Below, piece by piece: positions 1 to 12,536 of a stretch of 64,000 bases of DNA (position 1 is its first letter; each line of letters begins with the position of its first letter). Source of the stretch: Trichosporon coremiiforme. Its lineage: Eukaryota; Basidiomycota; Tremellomycetes; Trichosporonales; Trichosporonaceae. Below the pieces are notes generated by a model. The model had not been told where the DNA came from. It was given only the letters and a program-made list of their open reading frames with translations, and did not search any database. Both the position numbers and the translations under genes were made by a program. The stretch lies in NCBI GenBank assembly GCA_039545355.1, contig BCJJ01000032.1, positions 124,001 through 188,000 of the forward strand. Reading direction: 5' to 3'.

Positions 1-1102
1 CGCTGGCTCGGCGCTGGCCAGCCGAACACGAAGGGATGGATTCCTTCCATGATCCCGTTCTTGATAGCTGCATTCAATGACGAAACCGCCTAGTGCGATG
101 GTGATACATGAGATGCCGAAATCAGCAAGTGTCGCCTCAGCGTCTCAGGTTGCCGCGCGCGCCAGAAGGATGCTTGCCCGGCGAACACGGCATGAAAAAG
201 GACATGACCGCGGGAGATGGGGTAAACATCTCCCCGCGTCGTCCCGTCGGTCGCTCCCCAGTCGGACCCTCAAGAGCGCGAGGTCAGGAGCACCCTCTGC
301 TGGTGTGCGTGAGGCACGACTCGCTGCTCCCTTTCCCGTACGCCAAAAGTCACTTTTTACGTACGCGAGATGGAGGCTGTTGAAACAAAGTTTGCCTGCG
401 TCTGGCTTGGCGCTTCGCTCACTGCATGCATCAGCCCTTAGGCCGTCTGCATCCTCCCGACAAAGATAGAGCAGAGTCGCTCCTCTCCTCAGGGTGCCGT
501 CCCAAGGGTTCGACGGCCGAGTGGCCCACACCAGGGACCGACAGGGACCTCGACAGGGTCGTCGCCACTGACCAGGGCTCGACAACAACAAGCTCATGTC
601 GTCAGCGTCGCCGACGTTGTGGGCGTTCGAAGAGGCGTCGCGCGCGCTCCTCAGACCCTCCAGGCTTCGGGGCCAGGTAGGTTTCGGTCGTCCTCAGAGT
701 AACGCGCACAGAAAAAAAACTCATCGTATGCCGTTAGATGGCATCCTAAAGGTTACATCTGACCAAGGGTCAGTTACCAGCCCCAGCAGAGTTCTCTCGT
801 ACTTCTCGTCATCTTCGCAACCGTTCTCTCACCTAGCCTCCTCCAACTTTACAGCAGCGCTGCAACAACAAACACCTCGTCTCAGTGTTTGATTCGACCC
901 AATCTTCCAACGCATTCATTACTCCCTCCCTTCCGCCCCGCTTCTCGTCTTCAACTCCTTGATCTCCTTGCGTCTCCTGCGACTCGCGGTCCTAGTTCAT
1001 TTCAGTCTTACATATTCTTACCACATCTCTTTCTCTCCACCTTACACTCCACTGCCTTGGTTCCTCCCGGTTCCTCACGACCTTCCCGAACCACCAGAGG
1101 CG
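1..1102. other. Left-edge stretch without a supported gene
   Basis: The open frames here are short, overlap on both strands and lack recognisable protein character. The last 200 bases are rich in C and T on the plus strand, which fits the promoter and 5' untranslated leader of the gene starting at 1103. A frame open from 959 begins with TTG rather than ATG, so it is read as leader. Confidence 0.6.
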
Positions 1103-2812
1103 ATGCCAACCATGGCAGCCAACCCGTCGACTTCCACTGCTCCCCGCCTCGCGCGCGGCCATCATCACTCGAACCCCTCCCTCCCCCATCTTAACGCTTC
1201 TCCATCACTCACTCCTACATCTTCATCTACGCACACAGTCATCGAAGACCGTCTTGCACCCTTGCCTCCTTCCGTAAACTTCAGCAAGTCCTCCCGACGA
1301 GTGAGCTCGAACAACTACAGCCCCCTCGCGCCTCCTCGCCAACGCAAGGCTTTCTCGATTCAAGCTCTGCCGCCCATCGCGTTCGGTTTCAAGCACCCTT
1401 CCGGTACTGCAAGCTCGATCAACCTCGGGCAGTATAACAACAGCGCCGTCGACCTGTCGTCCTCGCCCCCCTCTGAGCCTCTGCTGGCTGGACCGTCAAA
1501 CCTCAAGCGTACACCCGCTCGTATGGCTCCTCCCAGCTCCTACTCGCCGCCCACGCACAGCTTCTCTTCAAGAATGATGCGCCGGAAGCTGCCCAGCATG
1601 AGCTCATCGTCATCATCGTCTGCGTCTGCCTCGGACGACGAGGTCCCTCAGACGCCCAACGTCAACTTCCTCCCGCCTGGGGCGGCTATGCCGTCTGCGC
1701 CACATTGGCCGAAGCCCACGCACAACGGCAAGTCTGGTGGTCTTGGAATTACCGTTCCCCTCGCGGGAGTCGACCTCGCCAGTGGACGGAGCTCTCCTGC
1801 GTTCGACGAGTTCGAGGACGCCCATGAATTCCCTGACCCTGAAATGACTTCTACCTACGGCTCTGCATATGCGACACCCAGGACATTCACCCCTCAGCCG
1901 TCCTCCCAGTCCCAGGTGAATGAATTGCATCAGCAGCCCGCTATTTCGACCGCTCCCATCGCTCCCACGCCCAATGGACAGCAGATGGTGCCGTCACTAT
2001 CCTCCTCGTCCTCGACGGACGACGCCGGATCGCTCGCCGGCGAGTCGATGCGCACGGTTTCCTCGAATGGCTCGATCCCGACGACACCGACGCGGCTTGA
2101 GTTCATCAACTCGAACTTTGAGAGCCTCTCGAACCCTTCGACGCTCGATGAGCTCCGTAACCTCCGCCAGGTCGCGAAGGAGCTCGAGGTTGAAGCCCAG
2201 CGGCTACGAAGGCAGCGCGGAGTCAAGCCTCCTTCCCCCAAAATCCTTCCCCGCAAGGCTGTCCCTGTCGTCAGCGTCACCGAGTACAACGAGCTACAGC
2301 AGCAGCAGGCGACCAAGCCGCCCGTCGCCGCCGCGCGCAAGGCGGCCCGCATGTCGCTCATGAACCCCGTCACCGTTCCGACGTTCTCGCTCCAGGTCGA
2401 CCCCTTGGTCTCTGACGAGGAGGACAACTCGCCTTTCTTGGCCGTCCCGGCAACGCGCAAGGCGTTCTACGGCCTTGAGCGCAGCGCTATGAGCGTGCTC
2501 GAGTTCTCGTCGCGCAAGTCGACCCCGTCGCCGGAGGACAACGTGCCGATGTTCAAGCCCATGCAGACGATGCAGGCGGCCGCGCCCCTGCACGTCGAGG
2601 ACCACCCGGCGCTCGGTCTGGGACTCCCCGCTGCGCTTGCGCTCCCCGAGAAGTCGGAGTCGGAGCAGGCCAAGGCGAAGGCGCTCGCGTCCGTCCCTCC
2701 CTCGGCGACCGCGAACACGACGTCGGGATTCCGCAAGTTCTCTCGATTCCTCAACAAGAAGAAGTCCATGTCCATCTCTGCCGCCGCGGCTGAGGTCGAG
2801 GCGAGCGCGTAA
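1103..2812 (+). CDS. Ser/Pro-rich disordered protein of unknown function (569 aa)
   Basis: I do not recognise this protein. The start is the ATG at 1103, because the upstream extension of the frame begins with a non-ATG codon. The protein is mostly low complexity, rich in serine, proline, alanine and threonine, with a serine run and acidic patch around residues 170-180. A short charged segment near residues 350-372 (begins TLDELRNLRQVAKELEVEAQ) could form a coiled coil. The C-terminus holds a basic stretch (SGFRKFSRFLNKKKSMS) that could bind nucleic acid or membrane. No intron is needed. Many SP and TP sites suggest a phosphorylated regulatory or scaffold protein, but this is inference only. 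It stands alone, with gene-poor DNA on both sides. Confidence 0.75.
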   Translation: MPTMAANPSTSTAPRLARGHHHSNPSLPHLNASPSLTPTSSSTHTVIEDRLAPLPPSVNFSKSSRRVSSNNYSPLAPPRQRKAFSIQALPPIAFGFKHPSGTASSINLGQYNNSAVDLSSSPPSEPLLAGPSNLKRTPARMAPPSSYSPPTHSFSSRMMRRKLPSMSSSSSSSASASDDEVPQTPNVNFLPPGAAMPSAPHWPKPTHNGKSGGLGITVPLAGVDLASGRSSPAFDEFEDAHEFPDPEMTSTYGSAYATPRTFTPQPSSQSQVNELHQQPAISTAPIAPTPNGQQMVPSLSSSSSTDDAGSLAGESMRTVSSNGSIPTTPTRLEFINSNFESLSNPSTLDELRNLRQVAKELEVEAQRLRRQRGVKPPSPKILPRKAVPVVSVTEYNELQQQQATKPPVAAARKAARMSLMNPVTVPTFSLQVDPLVSDEEDNSPFLAVPATRKAFYGLERSAMSVLEFSSRKSTPSPEDNVPMFKPMQTMQAAAPLHVEDHPALGLGLPAALALPEKSESEQAKAKALASVPPSATANTTSGFRKFSRFLNKKKSMSISAAAAEVEASA

Positions 2813-5800
2813 TTCACATCCATTTCGAACATTTGAACACGAAACTAGCCATTCAAAGCAAACCAAAAGCAAAATAGCCTTCTGCGAAAGCCCTCACAAT
2901 CTCATCCCGTGCTGCGTGCGGTACCGGTTAACGAACCCCCCTTTGTTGTTATATTACTACGTCTTTCAGATGCATGTCACTACCAGTTCTACAGTCCTCG
3001 CCACCCAGCTCGAGCTGCCCACTCCGTTTCTCACTGACTGCGAGCTGATCGTCCACGTCGAGTCGTCTCATGTTCTCGATATGACATCACCAGCCCGTGT
3101 GCAACGTCAACGTCGAGACAAGGTTCGACCGAACGCTGAGCGATGGCGACCGGGGGGCCGAGGGGGGGTCTGACTGACCGGAACTTGGAAATTACGCCTG
3201 CCGTACAACTGAGACAGTTCATCATAGCGTGCTCCTGGGTCCTGCAGAACTCTGTTGACATTGTGCTTCTGGCTTCTGCTGTCTGCTCCTCAGGCTGAGA
3301 ACATTGCAGCTCGCTTGGCCATTGCTTGGAGCATGCAGCGATCACGAGGACACGCTAGAGGGAGCTGCATGCATTACGTCCCCAGACCTGCCGAGACCAG
3401 CTTCAGAACAATCCCCAGCGGGTAGACATGAATGGGAATCGAATTCGACTGTCGCTGTCGTGATGGGAAGCAAACGACTTCCCGCATTGAGAAGCGCGGG
3501 AGCCCGCTTACGACATTGATCTCGTGCTAGAGCGACCACCCAAGACAATGCCTCTTATTTGGCTCCGAGCCTCTTCCCACCTCTACAGATAACCATACAG
3601 CGTTCGGTGCATTGCCCACCGTGCCGCGGAGTGTGTCAGGTGTTGAGCACAGGCATGCAGGAGTCGGAAGCTAGCTACGCTGTGGAGATCTGTGGAGCCT
3701 GGAGAGCCTGAAGTATAGCGAGGAGGGCACGGTGTGGAAGCTCCTGCTTATCGGGAGCTACATATCTCGATCGCGATGCGAAGTGGAGGCATAGGCCCAG
3801 CCTGGCCCGAGGAATGGAGCGAGTGGGCTGTAAACAATGCGTCGATGTATGCGGGCATGGAATAGGTACACCAGCGCAATCGGTGCCCAGAACACACAGC
3901 AAATACCGCGCGTAGCAAACAAATAGGTCATGAGGACAGTTTCTCCACGGGGCAACGGCGCGTGGTGTGGGGTATCACCAACATAGAGTTAAGCTTCCAC
4001 CCAGCAACAGCGGTGCTTACAGCATGCAGCAGTTTACAACAGCGGGCATGGCTTCCCCGGTCGTCAGAGTGCAAGGAGTCGTCAGAACGTCGGTGCTGGA
4101 ACCGGCCTGGGAGAGCTTCCAGGCTCCGTCTCAAACACCCAGAAGCAGCATACCGTCATCGACCTGCATGAGAGGAGTCGTCGAGGCGTAGCTCGGAAAC
4201 GCAAAACCATATCTTCGTTGGATACCGCTTTTCACCACTGCACGTGAACACGGATAAAGTGCTCATGTCAGCCAAGCTGGCAGAGCCGCAGTAGATCAAA
4301 CATGCCTGCGCCATGTCTGACCCGTGACCTGTGTGGCCCAGACCTCACGTCATCAGCTAAGGGGCTCACTCCACTTGCAACCCTCGTTGGAACGGCGAAG
4401 ATGCTGAAACGTGGCATCCGATACACGAAACGCACCTCGTCGCTTTGCACTACACGACTGTACACCGATCTGAGTGAGGAAGGTCCCGCTGACGCAAGCT
4501 GCAGCAACGTTTCATCACAATGGCTGGGAGCGGAGACGCTTGACACCGTCCTGTCCGCTCGTCATTCAGACCCACACAAGCAGACTCAAGCTTCACAAAC
4601 GCAAACATCATGCTTGTCGACCGATCGCCGCCAAGGTCCCCAATCTGACATAAGAAAAAGCCGAAGTGTGACGGTTCAAAACCGTGGAGCCATGAAGCAC
4701 ACATCGCGTCATGTTTATGCTTCTCACCGACTCGCCATCTGCACGACCGGCCGAGACGTTCCTTCCACCCCGCTTTCTGCGCCTTCTGTACGCTCCCGGC
4801 TGTTGTTGTTGAGTTTAGAGCGCTGCCTAAAGGTGATTAACGTGATGCTTGTGCAGTCCAGACTTCTTCCTGGCCGCCTTAGTGCGAGCATATGCGTGTT
4901 GGGGATGTGGAAGCGCAAGACATGCGATCGGCGGGCAACAGTGGAGAATTGGAGTTGTGTTTGTGTTGAAACGCGAAACTGGCATCCGCACCCCGACCGT
5001 TGCAGGCGAACCTCGAGCTTCGGGGTGCCTATCTACGGAGGTCCTCTGTGGGGAGTGTGGTGGTGCAGTGCAAGTACCCATTGTGAGCGTGGGAGAGTCT
5101 CGAGGCCGTAAGCGGTCGGAGCTTCGCTAGTTGTACGTTCGACCATAGCAGGCTGACACGGTCTCTGTACGGCACAATGGAGTGACCCGGTCCGATGTTA
5201 ACGTGTGCGTCAACAAATTGCAACTTGCCGGAGTGAGCAGCTCAACGTAACATGTAACGGTGGCCGGTCGACGATCATGGGCAGCAGTGGCTAGCACACT
5301 ATCATGGGTCTATACTTGACATTGTCGAGGTTCGTCAGTGCGAGGAGTGCGAGGAGGCACTCGTAGGTTCCGGTGCGGACAGTCGGGTCGGTCCTGTAAC
5401 AGGAAGCCAATGCAAGGGGGGCTTCCTTCGAGTGGTCCAGCAACACTTACACCCTTCATGTGCGGCTAGCAATCTACTATTAGCCCTATCAGGACCAAGG
5501 CGCAGGGGGCTGGATAGCGAAGGAGCGGCCCGCAGTGGCCGGTCAGCCCCAGTGCCATGATAGGGAGCATGGACCTCCCGTTAGGCCAGACATGCGCGGT
5601 CTCTACCCCCTCAGCATGCAAACGCACACAGTCCCTTCTTGGGTCGCGAAGCAATCGCATGCGGATCGCAGGCCAGCCATCAGAACGCCGAGCACCGGCC
5701 TTCAATCGGGTATCAAGCCAGGAACCCGACTTCAGCGGAAGCAATGACGTTGCTGCTGCCCGACTTACGCCGTCCTCTCCGCAAGTGGAGCTGGAGAAAA

Positions 5801-8093
5801 TCGCGAGCACGCACCTCCTCTCCATCGTGCAGCGCTCAATGGGGCGGAAGGATACTGCGGCAGCGGATAAAAACGCCCGCTGAGCCTCCGGGTGGACGCC
5901 AACCGTCGGATAAACGTGGCGGAGCTGACTGAACACAGACGTCTGAGCCGAGGGACACCGACCGCTGCGATGCTCTTGCAACTCTCCGAGCCGGCCCCTG
6001 CACATCACTAATCAACACTCTCGTGAGCCTTCGTCGTGTCCGATAGGAAGCTCGAAGAAGAGCAACACGGTGAAGAAGCCCGAGACGGACACATGGACCA
6101 CTGCCAAGAAATGTGATACGCTGGGGCCGACGTTGCCGGCTTTTACTCCTCCCGCCCTGCTCACAAAGATCACGGTGATGGATGTGATATGGCGTTGCCG
6201 TATGGCGTTTCGTGCTTGATCGACAGGTGCTGACAGAGCTGCTCCTGAAGAGATACTAATGATAGCCACAGCTGATCAATCCCCTGACCAACAGAGCAGG
6301 GAACACGTTGGCCAACCCCGTCGCCGGCGCTATCACATGTTAAGCGACGAACAGATGGCGGAGAGGCCCCGTCGCCAGCCGATGCAATACCGGCCGTCCA
6401 GACAGTGACTGGTTAGACTGTGAGCCTGGCCTCTACTCTCGAGCGAATGGCGAGCGTTTGCAACATGGGAGGAGAATCCACGAAATAACAGGAGCGAGCT
6501 GAGGCCTTTCGGATGGAATGCTCGGCGCGACTCGCACAGAGCCACCTTGTGGCCTTGTGCTCGCGAGTTCGGAAAGCCTCTCCGCTAGACAGCCAGCACT
6601 TTCCGCTGGATGCTCCGCCGCGAAGCATGTCGTTATCGCTGCACGCTGGGCATGTTCCGATATTGCGGGGAGTCTTGAGTACTTAAGCTTGGCCGATCGG
6701 GCTCTCGACATCCTGAACACGCTGACTCACCCTCACCGCCCATCTAGGGAAACCCACCGACATCATAGCCTAAACGCTCTTTATACTGCCAGATCCAGCT
6801 CTTCGTACTCATCCACTCACCAATGCGTACCTCTAATGAACGCCACGGGGTCATAACACTCGATCACCAGTGAACTGACCTGCCTTCGCCCCCTCTCACC
6901 CAGTTCCGCCGTCGTAAGTGTTCGGCTACGGTGACCAGCCCAAGTCCACCACAAGAAGTTCCCATAACCATCAGCCGGGGATCGTAAGTGATGCTACGGA
7001 TGTACGCCATCACGTCTCCCGACGATCGCGACGGGACACCCGATCCATGGCGTGCTCCAGACACCACGAGGCAGCCTGAGAGAAGCGCCGCTGGCGCTGC
7101 ATGCGGTGGCTACGCCTCCAACCCAGTCTTGGCAGTGGAGCCCGCCGACAACCGCTCGGCAACGCGGCACCACCGTCGTGGGGACCATGTGTCCCATATG
7201 GATCCCCCGCCGCGTTCGACTCCGGCTGCACTCCCGCCCTTTCGTCGGGGAGGACAATAGCCCGGTCTTATCTCCCCATGATTTCAACGTCCTCATGCCG
7301 TCGCCGGAACTGTAGTCCAGAACCGTAGTCCGGAGAATGACCGGATAACCGTGAGCGACCCCGGAGTAACCCCAGTTTCATTGTCCTCCCCGACAGTCGT
7401 CATGAGGATGCCCGAGCAAGTGTCTCGCACCGCTGTAGCGCATTGATCTCGTCCTTGCCAGATCGTGAGATCGCTGCATTGCGCATCCTTCGCACACGCC
7501 TGGGCCTGACGCTGTCCCACCTAGATTTAGCGAACTGGCAGCTTGGCACGCTTGGAGCCAAGGCAGAGTGGGGGAGTGTGGCGCTCTGGGCTGTTCAGGC
7601 CCATTTTGCATTTCGGGCTCGAGCTTGAAATAGGGCTGGGGATCGGGCACGAGCTGCGCTCCGCACGGACCGTGCTTCCCCTTCTTCCTCATGTCTCTCG
7701 CCATCGGTACTGTCAAGGTTGCCGATAGTTTCGTGCCTCGACGCCAATGGCGCTCTCGCTGGGTGATCGTTGATTGTCCCGGAGATAGCCGGAAAGGGGC
7801 TCAGAGTTTTCAAGACCCGGATTCTCGATGATTGAAGCGAGTCAAGGCTGCGTAAGGCAGACAGCGGCCACAGTGCTGTTATGTTTCTGAGAAAGTGCAT
7901 CATTTTCTACCTTCGATACGGGGACTATGAGTTTGGGGACTAGATTAATTGACTTGAACTACTGACTTTCGTGGACATTCTCCAAACAATGATTATGCGA
8001 TAGAAAAGGGGACTTGACTGATTCGTTGCTTTCTGATTCGTTGACTTATGATTTCATGTGCGATGATGTAAAAGGGGTGGTTGGGCTGGTTGC
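2813..8093. other. 5.3-kb stretch with no supported gene
   Basis: The longest open frame (269 codons at 4302-5111) has random-looking composition, and no run of small exons shares a family signature. No transposase, reverse transcriptase, tRNA or rRNA was recognised. The first few hundred bases should be the 3' untranslated region of the upstream gene, and 7900-8093 (AT-richer) the 3' region of the permease. The rest may be non-coding RNA, regulatory DNA or decayed sequence. Confidence 0.5.
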
Positions 8094-9677
8094 TTAGATA
8101 GTGTAGACGAACCAGTCAACGTGGTCTCCGCGGTCCTGGAGCTCGAGCTTCTCCTCGGGAGTGTAGTCACGGCCACGGGCGGCGTTGCGGGCCGCACGCT
8201 GGCGGTTGGCCCACGAGCAGTAGAGCCACATGACAGTAGCAGAGATGATGACAGCTCCTTGGTAAGCGAGACAGACGGCGTGGCCCTTGATGAAGCGAGG
8301 GCCGTCCTCCTTGGGGTAGATGAAAGAGGAAACGATACCACCAAGGTTGCCGACGGAGACGATGATGGCGGTGGCAACCGATTTCTTGAGCGATCCACCG
8401 CAGTTATTCGCACCCCAGGCCATGATTAACGGCACAAGGGGATAGGCGCCCATGGCAGCGAGGAAGAGGCCGAAGTAAGAAGAGCCGTGGGACGCGTCGG
8501 CAAGAAGAAGAATGTAACCGACGGCGCCAATGACGGAGCAGCCGATGATGACGATGCCACGCTTCTGGATCTTGTCAGAGAGGTATCCAGTACCGAGCGT
8601 GACGACGGCGGCGGCGACGTAGGGCGGGACGGACATGAGCTGGGCCATGGCAGCAGTGTAACCGAGGTTCTGGGTGAGGGTAGGGGCGAAGAGCGAGAAG
8701 GTGTAAACGGGGCAGAGGGAGCCGTGGAACATGATAGCTTGGCACCAAACCTTCCAGTCAGTGAAGGCGTCCCAGATGAACTTGGACTTGAACTCGTGCG
8801 AGCAACCGTCGTTGTCGAGGTGGAGGCGCTCGACAATCACCACACGCTCAGCATCGGTGAGGAACTTGGCAGTGCCCGGGTAGTCGTACATGGTGAAGAA
8901 GGAGGCACCGGCCACGACGACCGTGAGGATACCCTCGAGGATGAAGATCCAACGCCAGCCCTCGTAGCCCTGGATGCCGTCCATGAGATTGATGAGACGG
9001 GCCAGGAGACCACCGAAGGCTCCGGCGATGGTGGCGGCGGAGAAGAAGAGCGAGATACGCCAGGAGATTTCATACTTGCGGTACCACTGGGTCAGGAAGA
9101 AGGAGACACCAGGGAAGAGACCGGCCTCGGTAGCACCCAGGAAGACACGGGTGGCCATGAGACCGGCAAAGTTCTTAACGAAACCCATTCCAATCATGAC
9201 AACTCCCCAGGCAACCATAATGATCGGAAGCCACATGGAAGGGCGCCAGGCCTTCATGACCATGTTGGAGGGAACTGATCGGCGTCAGCTGAGAGGATCA
9301 CGTCCGGGCCAAGAGAGAAAGAGTGGCAACTCACCTTCGAACAGGACGTAGAAGGCGAAGAAGATAGCGAGACAGGCTCCATACTGAGTCGAATTAATGT
9401 GAAGATGCTTCTCAAGGCCGAAGATCTTAGCATTTCCGATGTTAGAACGATCGAGGAACGAAAGAAGATAGAGGAGTGCGAGCCAAGGGACAAGGTGAAG
9501 GTCGCTGTAGAGTTAGCATCGAGGGAAGAGCTGATGTGCCACTCACATCTTGCGGATCAGCTTCTTGACGTCGACCTGCTGAGCCTCAAGCTCAGTCACG
9601 TCGGTGACGCCCTTGGAGTGCTCAATGGCGGTCTCCTCAATGTACTTCTCCTCGTACTTTTCGGGAGTCGAAGACAT
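8094..9677 (-). CDS. MFS permease, allantoate/Dal5-type anion:cation symporter (493 aa)
   Basis: This is a plasma-membrane transporter of the major facilitator superfamily, most like the fungal allantoate/nicotinate/vitamin permeases. Exons read on the minus strand are 9677-9547, 9504-9335 and 9274-8094; introns are 42 and 60 nt and the frame is continuous. The N-terminal cytoplasmic tail carries acidic and lysine residues, followed by the family signature LDRSNIGNAK after the first membrane helix. About twelve hydrophobic segments follow, with TRVFLGATEAGLFPG in the first half and a hydrophilic loop between the halves. Length fits the family (about 500 aa). The substrate cannot be read from sequence; small organic anions such as allantoate, nicotinate, biotin or panthothenate are the family range. 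Its isolation between two long gene-free stretches suggests an individually regulated gene. Confidence 0.9.
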
Positions 9678-9840
9678 TGCTAATGAATGTGGTCCGTTGT
9701 ATACGGGTGTCGGGTAGTCGTAGGTGGTGGTAGTCGTAAGAAAAGGTCAGGTGAGCGGGTTGGGTTGTCGGTAATCCGCGAACGCGCGCTGAAGTATCGA
9801 GCGTGGGACTGGTTCTGACATCGATGTTGCAGCTCGTCTC

Positions 9841-9846
9841 TTTATA
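9841..9846 (-). promoter_or_regulatory. TATA box of the MFS permease
   Basis: The minus strand reads TATAAA 164 bases upstream of the permease start codon. A consensus TATA box at this spacing fits a regulated gene. The assignment rests on motif and position only. Confidence 0.45.
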
Positions 9847-12347
9847 CTGTCTGATCGGTGAACGGTGAGCGGTATCGATCACGTCGAAGAGTGTGTGCCC
9901 CACGATGCGAACGAGCGCGAACGAGCGCTTCGGCTGGGGTAGACGCTTGAGCAAGGACGTTCTGAGCACTGCCGCTCGTTCCCCCGCTCTTGCCCCGCTC
10001 GCCGCCACCTCCTCACGCCACGAGCTTGGGTGCAAGGAACTGTGGGAGCGACAACTCTGTTCTTGGTTCCCCGGATAGTCCTCGGGGGCCACCTGGGGCA
10101 CCATTGCAAGACGTGTGATGTGATCGCCCCTGGGCAATGCCTAGCTGCGTCCGGGCAGCAACTCTACTCCTACCTGTTACCTCTCCCCTCAGGGATACCA
10201 TCGAACGCAAACCCCCAAGACCGGGCGCCCCGCATGATCCGTTTTCCTTCTCCCGCACGACCTTGGCATCACTTTCACCTGTGCGATAAAACAAATCAGT
10301 GGCGAGAGCCCCGCGCGAAAGAGCAGGCCGAGCTGGAGGTTTCAGGAGACGCCACACCAAGGTCAGTGCGGGTCCTCAAGCGTTCCCAAAGTGGGGGCCG
10401 ATGACCGAGGGGTGGGGCGTGGAACGAGAAGAAGACATCGTGTTCCAGATTGGCGAATCCCTCGTGCCGACACTGGCCGGTTCGATCCGGCACATGCATC
10501 AGGACGTGTCCAGCAGCTGTGCCGACCTCAAGGACTTGTTTGAGCCCAAACTTGAAACGATGGCGATTGTCTCCCCCCAATCACAGCCCACTCAGCCTGA
10601 TCTTCATGCAGCCAGCAGGACTACAAGACCCATTTCCCTACTAGGGGCTCGGGCCGTATCATGGAGGGCTCATCTCATTCCGCACGGCAACGGAAATTGC
10701 AAGAAAATGACGATAATTCGATTCTACCAATCTGTTGCACTCCACCTCCACCTCGGCCATGCCGGTGATGGGAGCACTCACGTCAATGCGAGCGAACAGA
10801 CCAGCAATGTCACTTGCGAAGACCGTTGGGCTCGGCGTCAGTACCCAGGTTGATACCCTCGCTCTGTTCCTGCCTCGACGGACGGGCCGATCGTGATCCC
10901 TGTTGAGCTTCTGCGGAGCGTCGCCTCCGCGAAGCCGCACGGACACTGTCTTCCCCCCAGCTGACGAATGTGTTCCCCGTTGTCGCCCCACAGTCTCCAC
11001 TCCTGTTCCTCGATTGCTGATTCCAAAGATGTCAGCGATGCTCACGATCGAGAGTGGGGGAGCAAGAGGGGCGGCTGGCCATCGTCTAACCAGCGCCGCT
11101 GTTTCGTGGCGCACTGACCACAGGGTGTCCATCGGTAACAAGGAAACCGAGGAATGCGACATAAGGGCAGCCGCACAGCGGCAAAGAGGTATCGGCAAGC
11201 TCATCTACAAATCACCAGAGCGCGACTCATCAGTACCTTAATAATGACTTAGGCCGTCTCTGGCGTCTCTGGTCATCACATCTCGTGGCGACTCCTCGAT
11301 TCCACTCCGTGGTGTCCGGCCACACGGACCTGGAATCTAATCATCTTGGCACCTCTGCTTGCTGCCTGCAACGCTGGCCCGAGGCGGTGTCCCGTCACAG
11401 GTGCAGGTGCAGGCATGCACGAGCGTTCATCTACGCAATGGCCGTTACTTTCATCCACAAACTCTTCATAAGCGGTACCCTAACTCCTGTCAGATTACGA
11501 ATGTGGGTGCTGTCACTGGCCGCCCAGTAAATTGATGTGCATACCTCACCCCCGCACTGTCACTTTGCACCGCGTCGCAGACCATGCTTTCGGCTACCTC
11601 GTGTCGAGAGAGATGGCAACGGACATGACCGATTCGATATACGTGCGCCGCAAATGGAGCTACGGTACGCAAGGTACGCAGCTGTGGGTGGTGCGCTGCC
11701 CTTGCTTGGCAGCGGCCACGATGAGTCTGTTTTCACACCCCGGTGAAAGTCAAACGCTGGCGCCTCGTTCAGCTGGAAGTGAAACTGGCGTTCTCGGCCC
11801 AACCGGCACCGCCCCCGCCGGACGACAGTACCCCAGACCGGGCCCCGGTTGGCTTCAGTCTCACGGCTTCACTTCAGATGTCAGCGAGGAACGGCCACCT
11901 TATCAGGTGTCGCGATGGTCGAAGGTGAGGAAGCCGGGCTCGGGTGCGTATCGGCATCGTGGCATCGGACAAACTTTGAGACATGCAGCTTATCTGGGAG
12001 AAGAGAATCGGCCTAATTACATGAGATCATGTTCGTGAATTGCCCGAGGAAGCCTGACAACAATGCCGCAGCTTCTGGCCGGGATATGCTGCGAGATCGA
12101 GATTCCTCTTGCCCACTCTCATTGAGCGATCCGTTGTGAGCCGTAGTCCTCCACTGTCGACCCCTCAATGGTGCCCCTTGCTTTCGCTGAGCACCCTCCT
12201 GCGCAATCCCTACCTGCAACCTGCCGCTGGATGGCGGTTTGTAGCGCCAACTCGGTCGAGAAGGGGGTATAGACGGAGTACGCGTGAAGTCCGACCACGT
12301 GGCAAGTAAATGGCAAGATGGCCCGCGCGTCGCAAATGGTTCCGTCG

Positions 12348-12368
12348 ACGCGTCTTGGCCATTTCGCG
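12348..12368. promoter_or_regulatory. MCB and SCB-like G1/S elements upstream of MCM2
   Basis: A palindromic MluI cell-cycle box ACGCGT lies at 12348-12353, and TTTCGCG (CGCGAAA on the other strand) at 12362-12368, about 170-190 bases before the MCM2 start. These are the classical binding cores of MBF and SBF type factors (Mbp1/Swi4 family), which drive replication genes at G1/S in fungi. Factor binding here is inferred. Confidence 0.55.
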
Positions 12369-12536
12369 TCGCACCGACCCGTGGAGTCGACAGCCACCCC
12401 TGAACAACCAATATTATTCTCTCGTCAACACCAACCTCCTTCCCCACAAACACACGCCCTACTTCGACTCAAGCACACTCGGAAACACACACAGAAGGAC
12501 GACCTTTAGTGTGACCCGACAGACCGGCAAGTCGAC

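Larger units (their letters stand above)
9678..12536. other. 2.9-kb divergent intergenic stretch between permease and MCM2
   Basis: The ends hold the permease promoter (TATA box near 9841) and the MCM2 promoter with its cell-cycle boxes (12348-12368). The middle has only short overlapping open frames (longest 184 codons at 10299-10853) without protein character. No RNA gene or repeat was recognised. Confidence 0.5.

Noticed and set aside
959..1102. N-terminal extension of the first gene resembling a signal peptide
   Set aside because: It starts with TTG and is encoded by a pyrimidine-rich leader; the ATG at 1103 is the better start.
4660..4695. Possible T-loop (GGTTCAAAACC)
   Set aside because: No matching acceptor stem or anticodon arm could be formed upstream.
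4302..5111. 269-codon open frame in the first large gap
   Set aside because: Composition is rich in Ser, Arg, Thr and Cys without hydrophobic pattern, and other frames overlap it. No domain or splice context.
10468..10496. tRNA T-arm-like sequence (CCGGTTCGATCCGG)
   Set aside because: The stem-loop leaves a six-base loop and the 70 bases upstream do not form acceptor, D or anticodon arms.
11532..12038. 168-codon open frame upstream of MCM2
   Set aside because: No recognisable motif, random-like composition, and it lies in the likely promoter region.
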